Source of the DNA: an uncultured Lachnospiraceae bacterium
GTDB taxonomy: Bacteria; Bacillota; Clostridia; Lachnospirales; Lachnospiraceae
Direction: 5' to 3'
DNA length: 32,597 nucleotides
NCBI GenBank assembly: GCA_946491665.1
Contig: CAMLYL010000034.1
Span: 1-32,597 of the forward strand
Of this stretch, positions 25,990-32,597 are shown one piece after another. Made by a program: the position numbers and the translations under genes. Within the stretch, counting starts at the first letter, position 1; each line of letters starts with the position of its first letter. Below the pieces are notes generated by a model. The model saw only the letters and a list, made by a program, of their open reading frames with translations, had not been told where the DNA came from and made no database searches.

Positions 25990-28092
25990 ATGAAAAAAAC
26001 ATTTTCTATGGAACTGGCCGGAAGAACTCTTAGTGTAGATGTCGGCCGCGTAGCTGCCCAGGCAAACGGAGCAGCTCTGATGCATTATGGTGATACAACG
26101 GTGCTGTCTACCGCGACTGCATCTGACAAGCCCAGGGACGGCATTGATTTCTTCCCCTTAAGCGTAGAGTTTGAGGAGAAGATGTATGCGGTAGGTAAGA
26201 TCCCGGGAGGATTCAACAAGAGAGAGGGAAAAGCTTCTGAGAACGCAGTGCTGACTGCCCGCGTAATTGACCGTCCCATGCGTCCTCTGTTTCCCAAGGA
26301 TTACCGCAATGACGTGACATTAAATAACCTGGTACTGAGCGTGGATCCGGAGAACCGTCCGGAGCTTCTGGCCATGATCGGATCTGCAATTGCCACCTGC
26401 ATTTCTGATATTCCCTTCTGCGGTCCCTGCGCGATGACTCAGGTAGGTATGGAAAATGGTGAGTTTGTGGTAAACCCCTCCCAGGCAGTATGGGATAACG
26501 GCGACCTGCAGCTGACCGTGGCTTCTACATCAGAGAAAGTAATTATGATTGAGGCAGGAGCCAATGAGATTAAGGAAGAAAAAATGATTGAGGCCATCTA
26601 TATGGCTCACGATATTAATCAGAGCATTATCGCGTTTATTAATGAGATTGCAGCAGAGGTTGGAAAGCCGAAACATGAGTACACAAGCTGCGCAATTCCT
26701 CAGGAAATGTTTGACGCGATTTGTGAGATTGTTCCGCCTCAGGAGATGGAAGAGGCTGTATTTACAGATGAAAAGCAGAAGCGGGAGGAGAATATCCGCC
26801 AGATTACAGAGCGTCTGGAGGAGGCTTTCGCGGAGAACGAAGAGTGGCTTGAGGTACTTGGTGAGGCTGTTTACCAGTATCAGAAAAAGACTGTCCGTAA
26901 GATGATCTTAAAGGATCATAAGCGTCCTGACGGCCGGGCGATTACACAGATCCGTCCTCTGGCCGCTGAGGTTGATCTGATTCCCCGTGTGCATGGTTCC
27001 GCCATGTTTACCCGCGGACAGACACAGATCTGTACCCTTACGACTCTGGCGCCCCTTTCTGAGATGCAGAGAGTTGACGGTCTGGATGAGAATATTACAA
27101 ATAAGCGTTATATGCATCACTACAATTTCCCGTCCTATTCGGTAGGCGAGACAAAGCCTTCCAGAGGACCGGGACGCCGTGAGATCGGTCACGGAGCGCT
27201 GGCGGAGAAGGCTCTTGTTCCTGTGCTTCCTTCCGAGGAGGAGTTCCCTTACGCAATCCGTACCGTGTCCGAGACTTTTGAGTCCAACGGTTCTACCTCT
27301 CAGGCAAGTATCTGTGCATCCAGTATGTCTCTTATGGCTGCAGGCGTGCCGATCAAGAAACCGGTAGCGGGTATTTCCTGCGGACTGGTGACCGGAGAGA
27401 CAGATGATGATTACATTGTTCTGACTGATATTCAGGGTCTGGAAGATTTCTTCGGCGACATGGATTTCAAGGTGGCAGGTACCCGTGACGGTATTACCGC
27501 GATCCAGATGGATATCAAGATTCACGGTCTGACCCGCCCGATTGTGGAGGAAGCGATTTCCAGAACAAGAGAAGCGAGAATGTATATTCTGGATGAGGTT
27601 ATGGCAAAGGCCATTGCCGAGCCCAGAAAGGAACTCAGCAAGTATGCTCCGAAGATCATCTCCATGCAGATCGATCCTCAGAAGATCGGCGATGTGGTCG
27701 GACAGAGAGGAAAGACCATCAATGCCATCATTGAGGAGACCGGCGTGAAGATCGACATTACAGACGACGGAACCGTATCCATCTGCGGTACAGACGCTGA
27801 AATGATGGAGAAGGCAAAACGTTATGTTGAGATTATTGTGACTGATTTCGAGGCCGGCCAGGTACTGACCGGAAAAGTTGTCAGCATCAAGGAGTTCGGC
27901 GCGTTTATTGAGTTTGCTCCGGGCAAGGAGGGAATGGTACACATTTCCAAGATCTCCAAACAGCGGATCAACCGGGTGGAGGATGTGCTGACTCTTGGCG
28001 ATAAAGTTACTGTCGTGTGTCTTGGAAAGGACAAGATGGGACGAATCAGCTTCAGCATGAAAGATGTAAAAGGAAAATATGCATCTGAATAA
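25990..28092 (+). CDS. pnp: Polynucleotide phosphorylase
   Basis: PNPase is the phosphate-dependent 3'-5' exoribonuclease of mRNA decay. Two RNase PH-like domains flank a helical domain; the C-terminus has a KH domain (IGDVVGQRGKTINAIIEETG) and an S1 domain (GKVVSIKEFGAFIEF and GMVHISKI). FTRGQTQ and RREIGHGALAEKAL are catalytic-core signatures. I place the start at ATG 25990 (MKKTFSMELAGR), giving 700 residues, the normal length; an in-frame start at 25942 would add 16 residues not usual in the family. AAAGGAGAG precedes it. Confidence 0.96.
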   Translation: MKKTFSMELAGRTLSVDVGRVAAQANGAALMHYGDTTVLSTATASDKPRDGIDFFPLSVEFEEKMYAVGKIPGGFNKREGKASENAVLTARVIDRPMRPLFPKDYRNDVTLNNLVLSVDPENRPELLAMIGSAIATCISDIPFCGPCAMTQVGMENGEFVVNPSQAVWDNGDLQLTVASTSEKVIMIEAGANEIKEEKMIEAIYMAHDINQSIIAFINEIAAEVGKPKHEYTSCAIPQEMFDAICEIVPPQEMEEAVFTDEKQKREENIRQITERLEEAFAENEEWLEVLGEAVYQYQKKTVRKMILKDHKRPDGRAITQIRPLAAEVDLIPRVHGSAMFTRGQTQICTLTTLAPLSEMQRVDGLDENITNKRYMHHYNFPSYSVGETKPSRGPGRREIGHGALAEKALVPVLPSEEEFPYAIRTVSETFESNGSTSQASICASSMSLMAAGVPIKKPVAGISCGLVTGETDDDYIVLTDIQGLEDFFGDMDFKVAGTRDGITAIQMDIKIHGLTRPIVEEAISRTREARMYILDEVMAKAIAEPRKELSKYAPKIISMQIDPQKIGDVVGQRGKTINAIIEETGVKIDITDDGTVSICGTDAEMMEKAKRYVEIIVTDFEAGQVLTGKVVSIKEFGAFIEFAPGKEGMVHISKISKQRINRVEDVLTLGDKVTVVCLGKDKMGRISFSMKDVKGKYASE

Positions 28093-28103
28093 TATGTAAA
28101 ATA

Positions 28104-28159
28104 AAAAGACCGTGTATTTCGCAGTAGTGAGCAGGAAGGCGCGAAATACACGGTCTTTT
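28104..28159. terminator. Bidirectional terminator between pnp and the flavoprotein gene
   Basis: Bases 28104-28122 and 28141-28159 are perfect 19-base inverted repeats with an 18-base loop. An AAAA on the left edge and TTTT on the right give T-runs on both strands (on the minus strand the run continues as TATTTT). It therefore serves both the plus-strand pnp and the convergent minus-strand flavoprotein operon. Confidence 0.85.
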
Positions 28160-28224
28160 ACCTTACAGGAAACTTTGTTTCCCGGTATTCTGTATCTGTC
28201 CGACTGGGTGCGGAACAGTTACAT

Positions 28225-29955
28225 TTATTCTCTGTTTTCGGGGAGCGGATAATCGTACTGTTCAATGGGGACATTTTCTGTCCGGAAAGTCATTTCTCCG
28301 TTCTGATTTTGTACAATGATCCATTTCAGCCAGTTTTTGTTATCCATTTCCGTATAATCTTCTCTCAGATGAAAACCTCTGGATTCTTTTCTCATCATGG
28401 AAGTGCGGTAGAACAGTTCTCCGCAGAGCGCCATTGCTTTTGCCTCTACACATTTTACCAGATCGTGATAATTGTCTACTTTCATGTTATCCAGTTTAGA
28501 GGCTGCGTCTCTGATAATGTCCAGAGCCTCTTTCATGCGGTCTTCAGATTTGACAAACACATAATCACAGGGGGCGATAGCTTCCTGGATTTCGTGAATA
28601 ATATCTCTGGGAGAGATACCGTCTTTTCTGTTCAGAGGCGCATAGGTTTCTTCTTTGATCGCTTCAATTCTGTCTGCGTCCACATGGATTTCCACAGGAA
28701 GTCTGGAGAGTGTATGTACCAGGGCAACGGCTGTTTCACCGCCTCTGGTTCCCATGTAAACAGCATTCAGAAGTCCGGTTCCATGGATTTTTGCGGGAGG
28801 CGCAGGTACAGCGCCTGCTCTGGCGCTTCCGGAACCGGAAGTGTCGCCGATGGCCAGAAGACAGGGAACGGTAGTTTCCATGCTGTGGCCGACTCTGACA
28901 GCGCTCATCTCAGAAATGACGCCCGGCACAACATTAAATACCTGATGATCAAAAGGATAGCCGCCGATTTCATGATGACGCATATAACGCCGGAATGCTT
29001 CAGGGTGGAAGTGGAAGAATTCTCCGCCGCCACCTTCTGCATTAAATTTTTCCATATCAATCTGGATGGGCCAGTGTCCCTGTTTATATTCCTGGTACCA
29101 GGCATTTGCCGCATTAGGATCCATGGAAGAATGAAATCCGGGACGCCATTTCTGGGAAATATTTTCACCATTGTAATACAGATGGTCGTGTCCGATATGA
29201 GCGCCGCCGTGCATACCGTAAAACAGATGACCCTGTCCGTCTGTTCTGGCAAAATCACCCATACCGCAGAACTCGCAGTTGCGCATTTCTGCTCCGGCAT
29301 TGTAGGCAAGAGACTGGGATACACCGGTGCTGCACCAGATCGGGGTAATATCGAAATTCTGTGATCCGCAGGCCAGGATGGTAACATCAGCCAGGAAAAT
29401 ATGGAAAGAGCCGTCCTTTACATGGAATCCGCAGGCTCCCACAACCCGGTCGCCGTCCTTCAGCAGCTCAACGATTTCAATGTAATCCTGAAAACGCACG
29501 CCGTATTCGTTTGCTTTTGCAGCCATATGTTTGCACATATCCGGATCGATGCCGCCGGTTACCCAGGGAAAGGGCCACTTGGCTACGGCAAAATGTCCGT
29601 TCTCTTCTCTTTCAATAGAGACGCCCCAGGTTTCCAGATGTTCTACGATTCTGCGGCTGTTATAGGCCATATCCCGGAGCAGGTGCTGATCGTTGAGATA
29701 AAAACCGATTTCTTTTAAGTTATACTGCACGAATTCCTCCGGATCTTTTCCTTCGCCTACAAAGCTGATCAGTCCTGCAGTCCGGGCTGCTTTTCCGGCC
29801 CAGCCTTTGCTGGCGCATGCCATATCAGTGATCAGAATATCTACATCAGGATCACTTTCTTTTGCGGTCAGAGCTGCTGTGAGTCCGGAACATGCTCCGC
29901 CGATAATGAGAATCTGTGATTTGTGTACTGTTCCGAATTCTTTCAAATCCTTCAT
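28225..29955 (-). CDS. FAD-dependent reductase, AprA/fumarate-reductase flavoprotein family
   Basis: The 576-residue cytoplasmic protein has an N-terminal FAD-binding Rossmann motif (ILIIGGACSGLTAALTAKES, about 15-34), a central capping domain, and the C-terminal FAD segment LLAIGDTSGSGSARAG...GTGLLNAVYMGTRGGE. The overall plan matches SdhA/FrdA and especially adenylylsulfate reductase AprA. It is co-transcribed one base behind a two-cluster ferredoxin like AprB, so electrons probably pass between ferredoxin and FAD. No signal peptide or heme domain is visible. I do not see sat or qmo genes nearby that would support APS reduction, so the true substrate is unknown; an enoate, fumarate-like or sulfur compound is possible. 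GAAGGAGG precedes the start. Confidence 0.8.
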   Translation of the reverse strand: MKDLKEFGTVHKSQILIIGGACSGLTAALTAKESDPDVDILITDMACASKGWAGKAARTAGLISFVGEGKDPEEFVQYNLKEIGFYLNDQHLLRDMAYNSRRIVEHLETWGVSIEREENGHFAVAKWPFPWVTGGIDPDMCKHMAAKANEYGVRFQDYIEIVELLKDGDRVVGACGFHVKDGSFHIFLADVTILACGSQNFDITPIWCSTGVSQSLAYNAGAEMRNCEFCGMGDFARTDGQGHLFYGMHGGAHIGHDHLYYNGENISQKWRPGFHSSMDPNAANAWYQEYKQGHWPIQIDMEKFNAEGGGGEFFHFHPEAFRRYMRHHEIGGYPFDHQVFNVVPGVISEMSAVRVGHSMETTVPCLLAIGDTSGSGSARAGAVPAPPAKIHGTGLLNAVYMGTRGGETAVALVHTLSRLPVEIHVDADRIEAIKEETYAPLNRKDGISPRDIIHEIQEAIAPCDYVFVKSEDRMKEALDIIRDAASKLDNMKVDNYHDLVKCVEAKAMALCGELFYRTSMMRKESRGFHLREDYTEMDNKNWLKWIIVQNQNGEMTFRTENVPIEQYDYPLPENRE

Positions 29956-29956
29956 A

Positions 29957-30202
29957 CTATTTCGCCTCCTTCATCGTAGATACATATCTCGGGTAATACT
30001 TTGCGTCCCAGTCGGGAATAACCTCAATGGCTTTCGCCGGACAGGCTGCCTCACAGATACAGCAGATCTGGCAGTCCAGAGGATATTTTCCGTAAGGAAT
30101 CTGTTTTTCCTCATCCCACTCAATAACATTTTTGAAGCAGACATCCAGACATGCTTTGCAGTGTACGCATTTTGTCATGTCAACCTTCAGTTCTTTCAGC
30201 AT
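29957..30202 (-). CDS. Small 2x[4Fe-4S] ferredoxin, AprB-like partner
   Basis: The 81-residue protein has two cluster motifs, CVHCKACLDVC and CQICCICEAAC, each CxxCxxCxxxC followed by a distal cysteine or proline, fitting two [4Fe-4S] clusters. The C-terminal tail (WDAKYYPRYVSTMKEAK) has aromatic residues, as AprB tails do, though it is much shorter. AGGAGGTA precedes the ATG. The stop is one base from the flavoprotein start, so the two are made together and probably form a heterodimer. Confidence 0.88.
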   Translation of the reverse strand: MLKELKVDMTKCVHCKACLDVCFKNVIEWDEEKQIPYGKYPLDCQICCICEAACPAKAIEVIPDWDAKYYPRYVSTMKEAK

Positions 30203-30234
30203 AAAATACCTCCTTGATTATTAATTACCGTATA

Positions 30235-30256
30235 GTTACTGCACATTTACTGTAAC
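30235..30256. promoter_or_regulatory. Candidate LysR operator in the divergent intergenic region
   Basis: GTTAC (30235-30239) and GTAAC (30252-30256) form an inverted repeat with 12 bases between, in the AT-rich 189-base gap between the ferredoxin and the LysR gene. LysR proteins bind dyads of this size (T-N11-A type) and commonly control the divergent neighbour. Confidence 0.4.
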
Positions 30257-30261
30257 ATATC

Positions 30262-30289
30262 TTGACAAAAGAAAGAATTATAATAAAAT
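30262..30289 (+). promoter_or_regulatory. Likely promoter of the LysR gene
   Basis: TTGACA at 30262-30267 and TAAAAT at 30284-30289 with 16 bases between. It gives a leader of about 95 bases before the ATG at 30392. A perfect TATAAT on the opposite strand (30277-30282) may serve the ferredoxin, but no -35 accompanies it. Confidence 0.55.
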
Positions 30290-30391
30290 CATAATCAGAT
30301 ATGAGTTTTTGTTATAGCAATTCGGACTGTGTTCTGTCGGTTGAAACCCGTTCCGGACTTGAACAGGAAAGATGTTTGGAGGGATAATGTA

Positions 30392-31288
30392 ATGAATTAT
30401 AATAAGCTGCGGTATTTCTATACGGTGGCGCAGACATTGAATTTTACGAAAGCAGCGGAGCAGCTTTATATCAGTCAGTCGGCGGTCAGCCGTCATATGA
30501 AGGAACTGGAGGAAGATTTCGGTGTGCCTTTATTTGTGAGAACAAACCGGGATCTGATTCTGACCGATGCGGGCCGGGTGCTGAAAGATGAAGTCCAGCA
30601 GTGGTTTTCCAGAGAGGATGAGATTTATCAGAAGGTCCGTGCGGCAGCTTTTAAAAATATAACCCGGTTTAATATAGGATTTATGGGGATCCGCCCGGCC
30701 TATCATATTCCGGCTATCGTAAATCAGATGCTTCTCGAATCCCCTGACCTGAGCGTGAATCTTCGGCGTTATAACTGGGATGAGATTCTGGCCTCATTAA
30801 ACTGCAATGAAACGGATATTTGTCTGAGATTGCGGATGGGAGAATTCCAGGACGAAAATTATGAGCATTTTGTGCTGGATCAGGCATATCCGGCTATGGT
30901 AGTATCTGCGAGACATCCTATGGCGAAGGAAAAGAAGGCTTCCCTGAGTGCCTTCCGGAATGAAAGATTTCTGATTCTGTCCGGAAAAGATTCCGCGATT
31001 CCTTATTCTTATACCAGGAAGATGTTCCAGAAGTCCGGTTTTATTCCTCAGAGCTCGGAATATGATCAGGTGGAAACGATACTTATGATGATTCATTCAG
31101 ATGCGGGGGTATCTTTGCTTTCACGTTTTGCGGCGACGGATCAGTTTCCCGATCTGTGTATCGTGGAGCTGGAAGAAATTGATCCTCTGTATCTGGAACT
31201 GATCTGGAAGAAAAACAATGCGAATGCGTTTATTCCGAATTTTGTAGAAAAGCTGAATGCCTATTATACAAATCTGCCTGCTCAGTAA
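30392..31288 (+). CDS. LysR-family transcriptional regulator
   Basis: The N-terminal winged helix-turn-helix is clear: LRYFYTVAQTLNFTKAAEQLYISQSAVSRHMKELE (about 6-40), followed by a linker helix and a type-2 periplasmic-binding-like effector domain (about 90-290). ATG 30392 follows GGAGGG; an upstream in-frame start at 30329 has no such site. The product has 298 residues. Divergent placement next to the ferredoxin/flavoprotein operon makes it the likely activator, with the reductase's substrate as a plausible co-inducer. The effector is not predictable from sequence. Confidence 0.93.
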   Translation: MNYNKLRYFYTVAQTLNFTKAAEQLYISQSAVSRHMKELEEDFGVPLFVRTNRDLILTDAGRVLKDEVQQWFSREDEIYQKVRAAAFKNITRFNIGFMGIRPAYHIPAIVNQMLLESPDLSVNLRRYNWDEILASLNCNETDICLRLRMGEFQDENYEHFVLDQAYPAMVVSARHPMAKEKKASLSAFRNERFLILSGKDSAIPYSYTRKMFQKSGFIPQSSEYDQVETILMMIHSDAGVSLLSRFAATDQFPDLCIVELEEIDPLYLELIWKKNNANAFIPNFVEKLNAYYTNLPAQ

Positions 31289-31333
31289 TTCTGTTATTTC
31301 CGGATGAGACAAAGGGGGCTGTTTGAAAGGGGA

Positions 31334-31362
31334 TTGCAATATCTTGTCGGACAGAGTAAGAT
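31334..31362 (+). promoter_or_regulatory. Possible promoter of the two-component genes
   Basis: TTGCAA (31334-31339) and TAAGAT (31357-31362) are 17 bases apart, about 50 bases before the response regulator start. Both hexamers deviate from consensus, so this is weak. Confidence 0.35.
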
Positions 31363-31413
31363 AATGTCAATATATTGTGTTATATACAGGGTGAAACTGC
31401 GAGGAGAGAGGTT

Positions 31414-32106
31414 ATGGCAAAAATACTGATTGTAGATGATGAGCCGATGATCCGGGAGGTGATTCGGGAGTACGTGTCTTTTGAGGGTTATGAATTCCGG
31501 GAAGCCGGAAGCGGCATAGAGGCTATTGAGCTGTGCCGGAAGGAAGATTTTGATGTGGTTGTTCTGGATCTGATGATGCCGGGGATTGACGGATTTACGA
31601 CTTATGAAAAGATACGGAAGACCAAGCAGATTCCGGCTATTGTTTTATCGGCAAAGGGGGAGGAATATGATAAGCTCTATGGATTTCAGATCGGTATTGA
31701 TGATTATATGGTAAAGCCCTTTTCTCCCCGGGAACTGATGGCGCGTATTAAGGTGATTATCAGCAGAAACAGCCGGCCCCGTCCGGATTCTGAGACAAAA
31801 GAAAAAAAGCAGATTGAAGTCAGGGGGCTGCTGATTGATCCGGAGCAGTATCAGGTTCTTTTGGATGGGGAGAAAGTGGAAAATATGACGCTGAGAGAGT
31901 TTGATCTGCTCTGCTTTCTGGCGTCCAATCCCCGGATTGTGTTTACCAGGGAACAGCTTTTAGACCGTGTCTGGGGATATGATTACGTGGGAGACGGGAG
32001 GACTGTGGATACCCATATCAAGATGCTCCGCCGTTCCCTGGGGAAATACAGAGACTATATTGTGACGGCCAGAGGAGTGGGATATAAGTTTGATGCAGGG
32101 GAATGA
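31414..32106 (+). CDS. OmpR/PhoB-family response regulator
   Basis: The receiver domain has the acidic pair in VDDE (Asp8, Asp9), phospho-acceptor Asp52 in VVLDLMMPGIDG, the switch Ser79 in VLSAKG, and Lys101 in MVKPFS. The C-terminal winged helix (about 130-228) contains LREFDLLCFLASNPRIVFTR and DTHIKMLRRSLG. ATG 31414 follows GAGGAGAG; the product has 230 residues. It overlaps the start of a sensor kinase by 14 bases, a typical two-component pair. The stimulus is unknown. Confidence 0.94.
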   Translation: MAKILIVDDEPMIREVIREYVSFEGYEFREAGSGIEAIELCRKEDFDVVVLDLMMPGIDGFTTYEKIRKTKQIPAIVLSAKGEEYDKLYGFQIGIDDYMVKPFSPRELMARIKVIISRNSRPRPDSETKEKKQIEVRGLLIDPEQYQVLLDGEKVENMTLREFDLLCFLASNPRIVFTREQLLDRVWGYDYVGDGRTVDTHIKMLRRSLGKYRDYIVTARGVGYKFDAGE

Positions 32107-32597
32107 GACGGGGAACGGGGAGAGAAAAAGGATAAGCATTGATCGAAAGGGGCTTCAGTTCCGGCTGTATACAATGTTTGTGATTTTTTCTGTAATTATT
32201 GTGGCGCTGATCGGCGTGATTCAGGTGATTGTAGCGCACAGACAGGCCAGACAGGATACGGTGGAAAGTCTGGCGGAGACCGCCCGGAATATTTCGGCTA
32301 CTTATGGAACCTCCGCTTTTCGGAATGCTATCAGCTCTGTGATTTATCAGGGAGAGTACCGGGTGCGTTTTCTGAAAGAAAATGGAGAGATACTGATTGA
32401 CACCTCGGATCTGAGTGTATATCTGGGATGGCCCGAGGTTCAGATTGATGCTGCGGAAATGGTGGAACGGCTGGATCATTCCGAGGGATCTTTTTATCTG
32501 ACCAGACAGGATACAGAAGGGATTACCTGGATTGTTTACGGTCAGGTGGGGCAAAGTGGGATGATGTGCGGGAAATACTTCTCATCACCAAAAGTAC
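32093..32597 (+). CDS. Sensor histidine kinase, N-terminal part, runs off the window
   Basis: The frame begins at ATG 32093 inside the response regulator end and shows a cytoplasmic start, a transmembrane segment (LYTMFVIFSVIIVALIGVIQ, about residues 27-46) and the beginning of an extracellular sensor domain with RQDTVESLAETARN. Only about 168 residues are visible; HAMP, H-box and ATPase domains would lie past the window. Near 32556 the protein changes character (SGMMCGKYFSSPKV), while the neighbouring frame reads DDVREILLITKS, which looks like a natural continuation. One missing G in the GGG run at 32558-32560 would explain this. Partner assignment to the response regulator is by adjacency. 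Confidence 0.8.
   Translation, partial: MQGNETGNGERKRISIDRKGLQFRLYTMFVIFSVIIVALIGVIQVIVAHRQARQDTVESLAETARNISATYGTSAFRNAISSVIYQGEYRVRFLKENGEILIDTSDLSVYLGWPEVQIDAAEMVERLDHSEGSFYLTRQDTEGITWIVYGQVGQSGMMCGKYFSSPKV

Noticed and set aside
26908-27942. 344-codon minus-strand open frame inside pnp
   Set aside because: It lies wholly within the confidently identified pnp coding region, and its translation resembles no family I know.
28309-29364. 351-codon plus-strand open frame opposite the flavoprotein
   Set aside because: The minus-strand flavoprotein has clear family motifs, a ribosome binding site and an operon partner. The antisense frame resembles no family and is a by-product of codon bias.
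1-32597. tRNA or rRNA genes, CRISPR arrays, insertion sequences, phage or attachment sites
   Set aside because: No cloverleaf-type sequence, regularly spaced repeat-spacer array, transposase or integrase motif, or flanking direct repeats were seen by eye. The only tandem repeat found is in infB.

Overview
The window looks like a chromosomal piece of an anaerobic Firmicute of the class Clostridia, most likely a gut Lachnospiraceae. Three things point there: the gene order rimP-nusA-ylxR-ylxQ-infB-rbfA-nrnA-truB-ribF-rpsO-pnp, the strong AGGAGG-type ribosome binding sites, and the presence of oxygen-sensitive enzyme families (HydF, nitrogenase-like proteins, HypD). I could not run a database search, so genus and species are left open.

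Region 1 (1-13541) is the unusual part. It starts with the 3' end of a fused double PII-domain protein. A consensus promoter and a roughly 190-nt leader ending in an intrinsic terminator follow, which suggests an attenuator or riboswitch. Behind it lies one co-directional run of eleven genes: hydF; a nitrogenase-like trio (NifH-, NifD- and NifK-like); a second, diverged NifH/D/K-like trio; then hypF, hypC, hypD and hypE. Several junctions in the nitrogenase-like part overlap by 4-8 bases. HypF/C/D/E make the Fe(CN)2CO unit of [NiFe] hydrogenases, but the nickel-insertion genes hypA/hypB and any hydrogenase structural gene are absent from the window. The layout suggests that ATP-driven Fe-protein/component-1 chemistry and cyanide/CO-iron chemistry are used together for an unknown metallocofactor or reduction. 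This is the best candidate here for an undescribed system.

Region 2 (13542-16654) holds a short promoter-driven unit with a tiny ORF and a long hairpin, a CNNM/CBS/CorC-type membrane protein, and a CcdA plus TlpA-like thioredoxin pair for extracytoplasmic thiol chemistry.

Region 3 (16655-28160) is the conserved translation and RNA-metabolism superoperon from rimP to ribF, followed by rpsO and pnp. It carries a GNRA-capped leader hairpin before rimP and a folded leader before rpsO. NusA has an acidic Asp/Tyr tail, and IF-2 has an RPAGERPV repeat.

Region 4 (28161-32597) has a minus-strand ferredoxin plus FAD reductase pair resembling the AprBA/fumarate-reductase flavoproteins, transcribed divergently from a LysR regulator. 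An OmpR-family response regulator and the start of its sensor kinase follow. The kinase shows a likely one-base frameshift just before the window ends.
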